Shown piece after piece: positions 1-9,372 of a stretch of DNA of 64,000 nucleotides. The stretch is from Citromicrobium bathyomarinum (lineage in GTDB: Bacteria > Pseudomonadota > Alphaproteobacteria > Sphingomonadales > Sphingomonadaceae), in contig CP155577.1 of the NCBI GenBank assembly GCA_001306305.2, positions 1,178,001 through 1,242,000 of the forward strand. The letters are read 5' to 3'. The position numbers were made by a program, and so were the translations under genes. The notes beneath the pieces were generated by a model. It made no database searches and had not been told where the DNA came from. It worked only from the letters and a program-made list of their open reading frames with translations. How positions within the stretch are numbered: the first letter of the stretch is position 1; every line of letters starts with the position of its first letter.

Positions 1-1
1 C

Positions 2-313
2 GACGAAAACGTGTGGGTCGCGGGGCAGATCGACCCGGCAGACTTGCCTGCGCTGGCCGATCGTGGCTTCCGCTCGATCATCGGCAACCGCCCCGATGGC
101 GAGGAACCCGGCCAGCCCAGCTGGTCAGTGATTGCTGCGGCCGCACAGGATGCGGGGATCGAGGCACGGCATATCCCCATCGCCGGGCCGCAGGACATCG
201 CCGCGCGCAAAGACGATTTCGCGCAGGCACTGGCCGAGATGCCGGGACCGGTGCTGGCCTTCTGCCGCTCCGGCGCGCGCTCTGGCCGCCTCTACGAAGC
301 GGCGCAAGGCTAA
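2..313 (+). CDS. TIGR01244/DUF442-family phosphatase-like protein, 5' truncated
   Basis: The reading frame is already open at base 2 (DENVWVAGQI), so the start lies outside the window; the GTG at 11 is probably internal. The visible 103 residues show the NRPDGEEPGQP motif of the DUF442 / beta-lactamase-hydrolase-like family and a C-terminal FCRSGARSG phosphate-binding loop with Cys and Arg in place. Known members are small protein-tyrosine-phosphatase-like proteins, sometimes fused to sulfur dioxygenases. The stop is TAA at 311. The family call is firm; substrate and role are unknown. Confidence 0.75.
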   Translation, partial: DENVWVAGQIDPADLPALADRGFRSIIGNRPDGEEPGQPSWSVIAAAAQDAGIEARHIPIAGPQDIAARKDDFAQALAEMPGPVLAFCRSGARSGRLYEAAQG

Positions 314-355
314 GCGACAGGTCCTAAGCCTGCGCACCGCGCAGGCCCGCGGCGA

Positions 356-3300
356 TCAGTACATTTGCAGATGTTCGAGGCCTGCGTCCGGCAGGGTTAC
401 TCGCAGCATGGGCCAGTCGCCTGATCCGTTTACGGCAGACTGCGCGAAGGCTGCGGGGAAGTTCTGCATATCAGGGCCGCCAGCCCCGGTCGCATCATCG
501 AACTGCGCCAGCGCGCGGACCGCATCATCATACGCGTGTCCGCTCCAGCCATCGTCGAAGCGATATTCGTACGCAGCCTCCTGCGACACGACTGCGGCGG
601 AGCCCGACCCATCGGGGGCGTAGCCCAGTTCGGTCGCGCTCAGGCTGTCCGGTGAGACGCCGACCAGCCTGAAGATGGTCGCAAAGGCGTAGTTCTCGCC
701 CGAAGCACCATCGCGGTCGTACTGGATCAGCGTGTCCTCGCCCTCAGCGACCAGTTGCAGGTGCCCGGTGGCGAAGGGATTGGAACCGGTCGGCAAGTTC
801 TGCGATGCCGAGTTCAGGAAGCCTGTGAGCGAGAGCCGGTCTTCTCCCACGGTGAAATCGGTCACCACGACCTCGCTACCGAGGCTGTAGGCAATCGTGT
901 TGAGCAGCGACTGGACCGTGATGGCGTCGCTTCCGGCCCCCAGGGTCACGCTCTGCGAGCCCCCGAATATGCTGATATTGACGGAATCATCGCCTTCGCC
1001 AGCATCGATCAAGCCCAACCGGACCCCGCCGACATAAATCTGGTCGGCGCCCGTCCCATCGACCACCGTGACATCATCAATGTAGCGCACGGAATTGAAA
1101 AAGATCCGGTCTTCGCCCTGGCCGCCATCGAGAAGGAGGACGCTGGAGGCCTGAGTCAGGCGTGAGACGAACAGGGTGTCATTGCCCCGCTGGCCGAACA
1201 GCCGGTCGTTCCCACCGCCGATGTCGTCGAGAATATCGTCCGATATATCCGGCCCAGCGTCGTTGAAATTATTGCCGTAGAGCGTGTCGTTGCCCAACCC
1301 ACCGTTGAGCTGGTCCGCACCTTCGCCGCCTTCGATAAGGTCGTCGCCCGCTCGGCCCCAGATCGTATCGTCTCCGGCAAGACCGCTGAGAGTATCGGCT
1401 CCATTGCTGCCGCTCAGGATTTCACGCGCGGATGTACCGGTAAACGTCTCCCCGACCGGGGCGTCGCCATTTATTGGGTAACCCAGCTCGCGCGCAGTCA
1501 TTGTGGCGGCGGTTCTGCCGGTGAAGCTCACCACGGACTGCGGACTATAGGCGCTCTGGGATGCACCGTCCCGGTCGATCTGGAGAGTCGCGGTGCCGTT
1601 CACATCGACCAGTTGCAGGTGCCCGCTCGCGAAGGGGTTGGTCGCCGGATCCCAGCCGATCAGGTACTCGGGGAGATATTCCTCAAGAGCCAGGCGATCC
1701 TCACCGGCAGTCATATCCGTGATGATAATCGTTGCGTCGGGTGAGGCGACCGGGTCTCGGCGCCCCAGCCAGATGATATCATTCCCCGTCCCGAGAGTGA
1801 TCGTCTGCACCCCCCCACTCGGATTGATCACGACGAAGTCGTCACCCGACCCAGCGTCAACCGTGCTTTGCGAGACGGCGTTGACGATGATCTCGTCATC
1901 GCCGGATCCGCCGAGGATGGTGACGGTATCAACATAGCGGGTGCTGGAAAAAACGATCGAATCGTTTCCGGCTCCGCCATCGAGCAGCAAGACATTGGCC
2001 GTCTGGCTGGAGCGACTGACACCGATATGATCGTTTCCGTCCTGGCCGTAGAGGCGGTCATTTCCGCCCCCATCGTCGAAAAGGACGTCGTTACCGCCAT
2101 CGTCGAAACCGGCGGCGTCTCCATAGAGGATGTCATCGCCCGCTCCGCCGTAGAGCGTGTCGTTTCCTGCACCCCCTTCGAGGAAGTCGTCCCCGCTACC
2201 GCCATATATGAAGTCCCCCCCTCCGAGTGCGCGGATCAGGTCGCCCGCTTCGGTCCCGTACAAGGACTCGAATTCAGAGGTTCCGGTAATCTCGTTGAGA
2301 TTGGTGACATACAGCGTGACGGCGAAGGAACTGGCAAGCACGCCGTCGGTGGCGGTCACTATGATCTCGTAAGTATTGTCGCCGTTCCCATCAGCCGGGG
2401 CCTCGAAATCGGCGGCTTGGCGGAAACTGACCGCGCCGGTTCGGGCGTCGATCGAGAATGCCTCCGCATCCTCGCCGCTCAGCGAAAAGAACAGCGTGTT
2501 GTTGTCCGGATCGCTCGCCGTAACGGTATATGCGAGCACCGATCCTTCGAGGAGCGTCACGGCATCGCTGCTGGTGATCGTCGGCGCGCGATTGCCGCTG
2601 AGCGAGACATAGGTGAAGTCGCCACCGAAGCCGACGATGTCCGCCTGGCCGTCTCCATTCACATCGGCCAGCGTGCGGTAGAACCGGTCGTTCGAAAACC
2701 AGCCGCCGCCCGCATCGCTTGCGCCGAAGGACCGCAGCGCGAGGGTGGGATCCGCGAAGGTTCCGTCGCCATTGCCGATCGCGACGTAAGCGCCGAGCCC
2801 GCCGAAGCCGACGATGTCGGCATACCCGTCGCCGTTCATGTCGGCGAGGCGGCGCGGATAGGTATCGCTGCTGGTCCAGCCGCCGCCTTCGGGTGCGAAG
2901 CCGAAGCTGGCGAGGCCGAGAATGGTCGGGCCGAAGCCGCCACTCTCCTGCGCCAGCGCAACGAACACGCCATTTGCACCGAAGCCGACGATGTCCGCCC
3001 GGCCATCTCCGTTCACGTCCGCCATTTCGCGCGGATAGTGCTCGGACGAGGCCCAGCCGCCGGCAACATCGCTTGCGCCGAAACCATTATAGGCGAGCGT
3101 CGCCTGAGCGAAGGTGCCGTCCTCCCGGGCGAGGGAGACGTAAACCCCAGCCGATCCGAAGCCGACGAGATCTGCCCGTCCGTCGCCATTCACATCGGCC
3201 GCGGTGCGCGGATAGATGCCTTCGTTGGTCCAGCCGCCTGCCTCGTTCGCGGGGCCGAACCCGTTATAGGCGAGCGCAACGTCGCCGAAGCGGACCGGCT

Positions 3301-3739
3301 GCTCAGCCGTCGGCGCGAGGCCGAGCGCGACATAGACGCCCGCCGATCCGAAGCCGAGCAGGTCTGCGCGGCCATCTCCGTTCACATCTGCAAGCATTCG
3401 CGGATAGAAGGAGTTGTCAGCCCACCCACCGGCCTCGGCGCTGGCCCCGAAGCTGTTATAGGCGAGCAATGTCTCGCCGAACCCGCCGGCCGGATCGGCC
3501 AGCGCGACGAAGACGCCAGCAGCGCCGAAGCCGACGATGTCCGCGCGGCCATCGCCGTTCACGTCGGCCATGCGGCGCGGAAAGGTGGTGTCGTCGGTCC
3601 AGCCGCCGGCGACGGAGTTGTAGCCGAATCCGCGATAGGCAGACACAGGCGGGCCGAGGCTCACCTCGCCGCTTCGGGCGAATTCGGCATCCCGCACTTC
3701 GTTACGCGCAAGCATCCGCGCATCTCCGCGATACGTCAT
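356..3739 (-). CDS. Large secreted FG-GAP / cadherin-like / RTX calcium-binding repeat protein
   Basis: Start ATG at 3739 is chosen because GAGGGG lies 7 nt upstream; the frame stays open to a TTG at 3793. The product is 1127 residues with no N-terminal signal peptide. Residues ~33-382 are six repeats of about 60 aa of the form GGW...YPR..ADVNGDGRADIVGFG..GVYVAL (FG-GAP/VCBS type). A cadherin-like domain follows (~383-483, SDPDNNTLFFSL). Then come two homologous halves, each with GGxGxDxLxG RTX nonapeptides, a VTDxTxGEDRL segment, a NPFAxGHLQLV segment and an xELGY end. RTX repeats without a signal peptide suggest type I secretion and folding on external calcium; a TolC-like gene lies at the far end of the window but no T1SS ABC pair is seen. 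Probably an adhesin or matrix protein; no catalytic domain is recognised. Confidence 0.85.
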   Translation of the reverse strand: MTYRGDARMLARNEVRDAEFARSGEVSLGPPVSAYRGFGYNSVAGGWTDDTTFPRRMADVNGDGRADIVGFGAAGVFVALADPAGGFGETLLAYNSFGASAEAGGWADNSFYPRMLADVNGDGRADLLGFGSAGVYVALGLAPTAEQPVRFGDVALAYNGFGPANEAGGWTNEGIYPRTAADVNGDGRADLVGFGSAGVYVSLAREDGTFAQATLAYNGFGASDVAGGWASSEHYPREMADVNGDGRADIVGFGANGVFVALAQESGGFGPTILGLASFGFAPEGGGWTSSDTYPRRLADMNGDGYADIVGFGGLGAYVAIGNGDGTFADPTLALRSFGASDAGGGWFSNDRFYRTLADVNGDGQADIVGFGGDFTYVSLSGNRAPTITSSDAVTLLEGSVLAYTVTASDPDNNTLFFSLSGEDAEAFSIDARTGAVSFRQAADFEAPADGNGDNTYEIIVTATDGVLASSFAVTLYVTNLNEITGTSEFESLYGTEAGDLIRALGGGDFIYGGSGDDFLEGGAGNDTLYGGAGDDILYGDAAGFDDGGNDVLFDDGGGNDRLYGQDGNDHIGVSRSSQTANVLLLDGGAGNDSIVFSSTRYVDTVTILGGSGDDEIIVNAVSQSTVDAGSGDDFVVINPSGGVQTITLGTGNDIIWLGRRDPVASPDATIIITDMTAGEDRLALEEYLPEYLIGWDPATNPFASGHLQLVDVNGTATLQIDRDGASQSAYSPQSVVSFTGRTAATMTARELGYPINGDAPVGETFTGTSAREILSGSNGADTLSGLAGDDTIWGRAGDDLIEGGEGADQLNGGLGNDTLYGNNFNDAGPDISDDILDDIGGGNDRLFGQRGNDTLFVSRLTQASSVLLLDGGQGEDRIFFNSVRYIDDVTVVDGTGADQIYVGGVRLGLIDAGEGDDSVNISIFGGSQSVTLGAGSDAITVQSLLNTIAYSLGSEVVVTDFTVGEDRLSLTGFLNSASQNLPTGSNPFATGHLQLVAEGEDTLIQYDRDGASGENYAFATIFRLVGVSPDSLSATELGYAPDGSGSAAVVSQEAAYEYRFDDGWSGHAYDDAVRALAQFDDATGAGGPDMQNFPAAFAQSAVNGSGDWPMLRVTLPDAGLEHLQMY
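2594..3643 (-). repeat. Six tandem ~180-bp repeats encoding FG-GAP units
   Basis: Six in-frame units of 60, 64, 59, 59, 59 and 49 residues carry the same ADVNGDGRADIVGFG core. They are coding repeats inside the RTX protein gene and the likeliest site for copy-number change or assembly collapse. Confidence 0.85.
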
Positions 3740-3885
3740 CCCAGAACCCCTCGTCTCGCCTCCGGAGCGCAGGATGAAGCTTCTTGCAGCCAACCGCGTT
3801 CACGATCCGATAACGGTTTAACGCCTGCCGGATCATGAGAACAGGATTTTCGGCAAGTCCGGGGAGGGTGTCCCCCCGGTCGGCG

Positions 3886-5046
3886 TCAGGCCGCGAAGGC
3901 CGCGCGGCGCTTTGCCGCGACGGCGGCGACTTTGGGGTCGCGCAGGTGGGGGCCCTCGGCAATCGCCTGGCGGTAGCTGGCGATCACATTGTCGAGGATC
4001 GCCGACCAGTGATAGCGCTCGCTGAACGCGATCCCCGCATCGGCCAGGGTTTTCCGGTAGGCGGGATCGTCCGTCAGCCGCTCGATCGCATCGGCATAGG
4101 CGCTGGCATCGCGGGGCGGCACGATCAGCCCGTTCTTGCCATCCTCGATCAAGGCCCGTGCTGCCGGAGCATCCGCGCTGACCACCGCCAGGCCGGAGGC
4201 CATCGCCTCCAGATTGACGTTGCCGAACGCCTCGGTGGTGCTCGGATTGACGAGGATGTCCGCGCTGCCGACCGCGCGTGCCAGTTCCTTACCTTCGACA
4301 TGGCCGGTGAACACCGCCTCGCCGATCCGCCCGGCGAGATCGTCGCCCGCAGGCCCGGCGCCGACGATCAGCGGGCGGACCTTGCGTCCACGCTCGCGAA
4401 GGGTCTTCACAACCTCTTCGAACACGTCGATGCCCTTTTCCTTCACCAGCCGCCCGAAGAACAGCAGCACCGCTTCGTCATCGGCGTAGCCCTTGGCCCG
4501 GCGCCATTCCGGGTCGCGGCGCGAGGGGTTCCACAGCTTGTGGTCGACGCCCCGGCTCCAGGTGTGGACATGATCGCCAAGCTGCGTCGTCTGGCGCAGT
4601 TCATCGACAAGATAGGGGTTGGGGGCGAGCACGATGTCGCACCGGCCATAGAAGCGGTCGAGATAACGCTCCGCATAGCCCCGGAAGATGTCGAGCCCGT
4701 AATAGGTGAAGTAGGTCTGGAACAGCGTGTGCAGGCTGGCCACCACCGGCACTTCGATCTCGGCGGCGAAAGTCTGCATCTGGCGGCCGAGCCGGTCGGG
4801 CGCGGACAGGTGGACCACGTTTGGCGCGAAGGCGCGGATGTCTTCGCGCACAGCCTTTGGCAGGCCTAGCGCCAGGCGGTATTCCTTGCGCGTCGGGATC
4901 GCGAAGGAGGGGACCGAGACAAGATCGCCCGCAGGCGCGAAGGCAGGCTCCGCAATGGTCGGCGAATAGACCCGCACCTGCGCGCCATGCTCCAGCAGGT
5001 AGCGGACCAGCCGGTTGAGCGCCTTGTTCGCGCCATCGCGAACCAT
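3886..5046 (-). CDS. GT4-family glycosyltransferase (start uncertain)
   Basis: From ATG 5046 the product is 386 aa with the GT-B fold signature of family GT4: GRLVKEKGID (residues ~140-150), the nucleotide-sugar site EAFGNVNLEAMASG, and a C-terminal glycan-binding region. Family members transfer sugar from a nucleotide or GDP donor to lipids or glycans at the cytoplasmic face; mannosyltransferases such as MgtA/PimB are close in pattern. The start is odd. The conserved first beta strand, LRVALFSGNYN, lies directly upstream of this ATG in the same open frame (5047-5079). No ATG, GTG or TTG occurs between there and the preceding in-frame TAA at 5239-5241. An ATC at 5149-5151 preceded by GAGGGAA would give a natural N-terminus. 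It is the last gene of a minus-strand run with the toroid-like and FrhB-like genes. Confidence 0.85.
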   Translation of the reverse strand: MVRDGANKALNRLVRYLLEHGAQVRVYSPTIAEPAFAPAGDLVSVPSFAIPTRKEYRLALGLPKAVREDIRAFAPNVVHLSAPDRLGRQMQTFAAEIEVPVVASLHTLFQTYFTYYGLDIFRGYAERYLDRFYGRCDIVLAPNPYLVDELRQTTQLGDHVHTWSRGVDHKLWNPSRRDPEWRRAKGYADDEAVLLFFGRLVKEKGIDVFEEVVKTLRERGRKVRPLIVGAGPAGDDLAGRIGEAVFTGHVEGKELARAVGSADILVNPSTTEAFGNVNLEAMASGLAVVSADAPAARALIEDGKNGLIVPPRDASAYADAIERLTDDPAYRKTLADAGIAFSERYHWSAILDNVIASYRQAIAEGPHLRDPKVAAVAAKRRAAFAA

Positions 5047-5238
5047 GTTGTAATTTCCCGAGAACAGCGCGACCCGCAGACCGGCGGCCTTGCCACCCGT
5101 CGGGTCTGAATCGAAGACCGCGGTCTTCGCGCTATGCTCGGTCTGTGCGATCGCTTGTTCCCTCGTCCCGCAATCTTCCTGGCGGACCCTACGCGCCCTG
5201 AACGGGCCGCGCGGCGGTGCGCCTGTTTGGCTGCGCGG

Positions 5239-6825
5239 TTAGCACGGGGTGATGCGCGTGACGATAGTGATTGCGTCGGGCGTAGCCGAGCGCTCTTCGG
5301 ACAGCTCGAATTCGCGGATCGGCCCAAGATCCTGCGGATGATAGCTGTCGGCACTGGCGACGTGGCGCTTGGATGCGCGCGGCGCGCGCAGCAGGCGGTC
5401 GGTGGTGCGCAGGCCCTCGATCCGGTCTGTGATCTCGACGCTGCCGTCGCGATGCGTGATCTTGCGGTTCAAGACCGGCTCTGATTGCCCGCCGCGCTTG
5501 AAGATCAGCACGCGCTTTAGGATCGGGATCAGCCGCTTGCCGAGCACGAATGCGAGGCAGCGCAGCACGATATGCTGGAACGGGTTCGACAGCTTCTCGC
5601 TGTGGGAGAACATCCGTCCTGCAATCGCGATACCGCCATCGACCGGCTGGAACGACCAGTCCGCGCTCCACCAGTGCGACACATATTGCGTATCGCCGCG
5701 CTCCACGATCCAGCCGAAATCGCTCGCCTCGCCGGAGGGGCCGCTGAGGGTGAGGATGCCGCCCTTGCGCGGCGAGACGATCAGCCCGTCTGCCAGATAG
5801 TGGCCCGATCCCTCGAACAGGCGCGGCGCGGACGTGGCGGCATCGCTGGCCAGCGATGCCCGGCCTTCGAGCAGGGCGAGCGCGCGCATCACCGAGTGGC
5901 CGATATAGTGGCAGATATAGCGGTCGTCGGTCGCGGCGTAGGTGTGATCCTCGCTGTCGGCGCTGGCGAACGCCCACTGCGCGACCCGCGCCGCGTCCGC
6001 GCGCTCAGCGTCAGTGCCCTCGATTGCGGAGCGGATGATACCGTAGGGCACGAGGTAATCGGTGTTGCGGCTGTTGTGCTGGCCGACCCCCTTGGGCGCG
6101 GCAGCGGGAAACGCGGCCATGAACCCGAGCGCGCGGGCGATGGCGTCGCGGTAGTCCGCATCGCCGGTCGCGTCGTAAAGGTCCCACAGGCAATCGATGG
6201 TGACCGCGAGATAGCCCAGGTCCGGCCCGTCATATTCCCAGAACCAGCCTTCCGCGTGCTGCAAATCCAGCGTGGCGGCCTTTACCTGCGCGAAGGCTGC
6301 AGGATCGGCATCCTGCGGCAGCACCTTGTCGATCCATGCAAGCGCGGCGAGCCCGGCGACCTGCTGGTTGCCCGCCTGCGCTTCGAACCGGGTGCGTAGC
6401 TGGCGCGCCGCGATCCGCAGACCGTCGCGCACGTCCTCCACCGCAACCACGCCCTGATCCGCCAGCTTGGCGACTGCGAGGGTGGCGAAGGCGAGCGGGG
6501 GGTATCCCTGCTCCCACGGGTAATATTCCTCGAACGCATAATGCTTTTGCGCGCGCGCGTTCCAGAACCGGGCGCTGGCGGCAGCGATGGCTTCCAGCGC
6601 CTCTCGCTGGTCGTGCCACTGCGGGAGGCGCGCGGCCTCGTGCAGCGCGTAGCCGGCCTGCTGGAGGATGATCGAGGGGAAATCGCGGATCTTGTAGTGC
6701 CACCAGTTGCGGTCCGCGCAGCCGAACAGCGGGGAGGTGGGGTCGCGGCACACCTGGGTCAGGATGCGCGGCATCCAGCGCTGCGCCACGCGAAGCAGTG
6801 GGGCATGCAGATCGGGCGCGCTCAT
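5239..6825 (-). CDS. Conserved hypothetical protein, probable alpha/alpha-toroid (lyase/glycosidase-like)
   Basis: Start ATG 6825 overlaps the TGA of the upstream FrhB-like gene by 4 nt (ATGA), so the frame open further upstream is ignored. The 528-aa product has many aromatic, helix-forming repeats (NWWHYKIRDFPS, YAFEEYYPWEQGYPPLA, GWFWEYDGPDLGYLAVTIDCLWDLYDATGD) that resemble the (alpha/alpha)6 toroids of heparinase II/III-like lyases and six-hairpin glycosidases. The C-terminal third looks beta-rich, with ITHRDGSVEITDRIEGLRT. No signal peptide is visible, so it is probably cytoplasmic or exported by another route. Its place between an FrhB-like redox protein and a GT4 transferase suggests it acts on, or tailors, a surface glycan. 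The fold is inferred from pattern only. Confidence 0.6.
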   Translation of the reverse strand: MSAPDLHAPLLRVAQRWMPRILTQVCRDPTSPLFGCADRNWWHYKIRDFPSIILQQAGYALHEAARLPQWHDQREALEAIAAASARFWNARAQKHYAFEEYYPWEQGYPPLAFATLAVAKLADQGVVAVEDVRDGLRIAARQLRTRFEAQAGNQQVAGLAALAWIDKVLPQDADPAAFAQVKAATLDLQHAEGWFWEYDGPDLGYLAVTIDCLWDLYDATGDADYRDAIARALGFMAAFPAAAPKGVGQHNSRNTDYLVPYGIIRSAIEGTDAERADAARVAQWAFASADSEDHTYAATDDRYICHYIGHSVMRALALLEGRASLASDAATSAPRLFEGSGHYLADGLIVSPRKGGILTLSGPSGEASDFGWIVERGDTQYVSHWWSADWSFQPVDGGIAIAGRMFSHSEKLSNPFQHIVLRCLAFVLGKRLIPILKRVLIFKRGGQSEPVLNRKITHRDGSVEITDRIEGLRTTDRLLRAPRASKRHVASADSYHPQDLGPIREFELSEERSATPDAITIVTRITPC

Positions 6826-8288
6826 TCCTCGTCCACGATCATGCGGAAATCGGCCAGCCCCTTGCGCTTGGTCGGCTTGCTCGCCTTCTTCCAGCTGAGA
6901 CGCAGCTTGTTGAAGACCGGGCCGATCACGCTTTCGGGGATCTGCCGCAGCACGAAGCGGGCAGGGGCCGTGCTGCCGATCACGAACAGGGTGGAGATGA
7001 CCAGTTCGGCAATCTTGCGCGAGGGCGGAATTGTCGCTGGCTCCATGCCGTAATCGGGGGCAGCCAGCCCGATCTTGCGCCGCCACTGGTTACGGATGAA
7101 GCCGCCGCGCTTCTTGAAGTCGATCATGTGGCCGTGCATCTCGGTCGCCTTGAGATCGTCCTCGCGCTCCAGCACCAGCGCGCCTGCGGCGATCATCTCC
7201 TCGACCAGCGCCTCCATCTTCGCACTGCGCGTGACCACCACCGAGTGCCCGCCGCCCTGCGCTTCGAACGCGGGGCTCCATGCATCGCCGACCGAGAGGT
7301 CGCAGAACTCGTTCGCGAAATCCATGCTCTGCAGGCTGGCGCGGGTGACGAAGAAGGGGATCAGGAAGTTGTAATAGACCTTCTTGGATCGCAGCACCTT
7401 GCCGCTCTGCGTCTTGATCTCGAGATAGCCCGGCCACTCGCCCGCGCGCCATTCGAGACTGGTGACGGGATCGCTCTTCGCCACGCCATGCGCGCGCACG
7501 AAACTGTCGATCGCGGCGGGGTAGAGCGCGGTGCCGGTATAGGGGCCGAGGACGTAGTCGATCTGCTGCGCCTGCGGGTGCCCCGAATGCTGCAGCCGCC
7601 GAAGTGCCGCCGCCTGTTCGGGCACCAGCGTGATCGCATAGCGCTTGCCCGGCTCCAGCCGTGAGAGGATGTCGAGCATCGCGACCGGGATATAGACCGA
7701 TTGCGCAGCGTCGAGGATCTCCTCCGCCGTGCTCGCAATAACCGGGCTCGCTTCGAGTGGGGCGGGTACGCCCTGCCGCGCGACGATTGCCGCGTCGATC
7801 CGGCCCGATTGCAGCAGGTGGAGCAGCACCGCCGTGGTCACACCGCCCGATGCACCGCGTGCGCGCACCGACGGGTCGCCCGCATAGCCGGTGCGGGTCG
7901 CGACGATGTGCCCGACCAGCCAGGAGTCCGGCATCCGCCCGTAATGGTCGAGGTAGAGCTGCGGGTAGTCGATGCCCTTGCCGGGGCACGCGTCCCACGC
8001 GAGTTCGGGCAGCGCGGTGCCGGGCGCGAAGACCGGCTTGGGCCCGGTCGCGGTGCGCTCCATCGCCGAGCGCCCGCTGGCATCCAGCGCCACGCAGGCC
8101 CCGCAGCCCACGCAGATGGCGCGCCGCACGACCTTGTCGCGCAGGCGCTGGGCGACCTCGGCGATCGGTGGCGTCGGGCTTTGTGATGGCGCTGGGAGAG
8201 AAATCGTGACTACCTTTGTCCGGTTGAGCCAAACTGTGCGAGCCCATAGAGGGGGAGCGCCGATCACGGCAACATTTCTTCTGGCCAT
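6822..8288 (-). CDS. Coenzyme F420 hydrogenase/dehydrogenase beta-subunit (FrhB/FdhB) family iron-sulfur protein
   Basis: The N-terminus carries ICVGCGACVA with a downstream DACPGKGIDY, a CxxCxxC...CP arrangement able to hold one 4Fe-4S cluster. It is followed by the family signatures RGASGGVTTAVLLHLLQ and CDLSVGDAW. FrhB-family proteins are flavin/Fe-S proteins; in non-methanogens they often sit in exopolysaccharide clusters, where their redox role is largely unassigned. An ATG at 8336 would leave only 18 bp to the divergent GTG at 8355, so the next ATG at 8288 (488 aa) is preferred; a start closer to the Fe-S motif cannot be excluded. It is translationally coupled (ATGA) to the toroid-like gene downstream. 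Confidence 0.75.
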   Translation of the reverse strand: MARRNVAVIGAPPLWARTVWLNRTKVVTISLPAPSQSPTPPIAEVAQRLRDKVVRRAICVGCGACVALDASGRSAMERTATGPKPVFAPGTALPELAWDACPGKGIDYPQLYLDHYGRMPDSWLVGHIVATRTGYAGDPSVRARGASGGVTTAVLLHLLQSGRIDAAIVARQGVPAPLEASPVIASTAEEILDAAQSVYIPVAMLDILSRLEPGKRYAITLVPEQAAALRRLQHSGHPQAQQIDYVLGPYTGTALYPAAIDSFVRAHGVAKSDPVTSLEWRAGEWPGYLEIKTQSGKVLRSKKVYYNFLIPFFVTRASLQSMDFANEFCDLSVGDAWSPAFEAQGGGHSVVVTRSAKMEALVEEMIAAGALVLEREDDLKATEMHGHMIDFKKRGGFIRNQWRRKIGLAAPDYGMEPATIPPSRKIAELVISTLFVIGSTAPARFVLRQIPESVIGPVFNKLRLSWKKASKPTKRKGLADFRMIVDEE

Positions 8289-8354
8289 CAACGGGTCTAG
8301 GGGCTTTAGCGCCCCGCACAATCCCGTGAGACCCATCGATCAAAGAGCGCGCCT

Positions 8355-9344
8355 GTGAAGCTGATCATTCAAATCCCCTGCTACAACGAGGAAGAGACGC
8401 TTGGCGAGGCGCTGAGCGATCTGCCGCGCGAAGTGCCCGGCATCGACGTGGTCGAATGGCTGATCATCAATGATGGCAGTACCGACCGGACGGTGGAGGT
8501 CGCCAAGGCGCACGGGGTCGACCACATCGTCGATCTGCCGGTGAACATGGGGCTGGCGCACGGCTTCATGGCCGGTGTGCAGCGCGGCCTTGCCGAAGGC
8601 GCGGACATCATCATCAACACCGATGCGGACAACCAGTACGACGCGTCCGACATCCCCCAGCTGGTCGAGCCGATCCTGAAAGGGCAGGCGCAATATGTGA
8701 TCGGCGCGAGGCCGATCCCCGATATCGAGCATTTCAGCAGCACCAAGCGGTTCCTGCAGAAGCTGGGCAGCCGCGTGGTCCAGATCGTTTCAGGGACGGA
8801 CATCGCCGACGCGCCGAGCGGTTTTCGCGCCCTGAGCCGCGAGGTTGCACTGCGGATCAACGTGTTCGACAGCTATACCTACACGCTGGAATCGATCATC
8901 CAGGCGGGGCTGAGCGATTTTCGCATCGTCTCCGTACCGGTCGGCGTGAATGGGGAGACGCGTCCCTCGCGGCTGGTCCGCTCGATCCGCGACTATGTAC
9001 GCCGCTCGATGATGTCGATCCTGCGGTCCTTCTTCGTCTACAAGCCGGGCAAGACGTTCTTCCTGCTCAGCCTGCTGCCCGCTTTGCTTGGGACGGGTCT
9101 GATGATCCGCTGGCTGGTGCTGTTCTACATGGGGACCGAGCGCGCGCATGTGCCCAGCCTGGTCGTCGCGGCGGTGATGCTGATCGCGGCGCTGATTTTC
9201 TGGGTGGCGGGCCTGCTGGGCGAGCTGTTCGCGATCAATCGTCGGCTGCTGCAGGACCTGCAATATATGAAGCGCAAGGAACTGGCGGACGCGCACCTGC
9301 GGCTGCGCGATCGGGAGCCGCCCGCCCCGCCGCCTGCGGGGTGA
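8355..9344 (+). CDS. GT2-family glycosyltransferase, dolichol-phosphate-mannose-synthase type
   Basis: Start is GTG 8355, immediately before KLIIQIPCYNEEETL, the canonical first strand of GT-A family 2 enzymes. The 329-aa product has INDGSTDRT, a DxD-type metal/nucleotide motif in NTDADNQYD, and APSGFRALSR typical of DPM1/ArnC-like transferases. It ends in two predicted membrane helices (FFLLSLLPALLGTGLMI and VVAAVMLIAALIFWVAGL). Such enzymes load a sugar onto polyprenyl phosphate at the inner membrane. It heads an operon with the flippase-like and multispan membrane genes and is divergent from the FrhB-like gene. Confidence 0.87.
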   Translation: MKLIIQIPCYNEEETLGEALSDLPREVPGIDVVEWLIINDGSTDRTVEVAKAHGVDHIVDLPVNMGLAHGFMAGVQRGLAEGADIIINTDADNQYDASDIPQLVEPILKGQAQYVIGARPIPDIEHFSSTKRFLQKLGSRVVQIVSGTDIADAPSGFRALSREVALRINVFDSYTYTLESIIQAGLSDFRIVSVPVGVNGETRPSRLVRSIRDYVRRSMMSILRSFFVYKPGKTFFLLSLLPALLGTGLMIRWLVLFYMGTERAHVPSLVVAAVMLIAALIFWVAGLLGELFAINRRLLQDLQYMKRKELADAHLRLRDREPPAPPPAG

Positions 9345-9372
9345 GCACCCCTCCGATGAGGGAGACGGCACA

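Noticed and set aside
2594-3643. Regular ~180-bp repeats considered as a CRISPR array or satellite
   Set aside because: Units are coding, in frame, diverged and have no spacer pattern.
1868-3838. 656-aa plus-strand open frame opposite the RTX gene
   Set aside because: It mirrors the FG-GAP and RTX repeats codon by codon on the opposite strand, has no domain of its own and no ribosome site. It exists because the repeats are GC-rich.
3859-3879. CCGGGG...CCCCGG stem after the GT4 stop as a terminator
   Set aside because: Short stem, 9-nt loop and no T-run in either direction.
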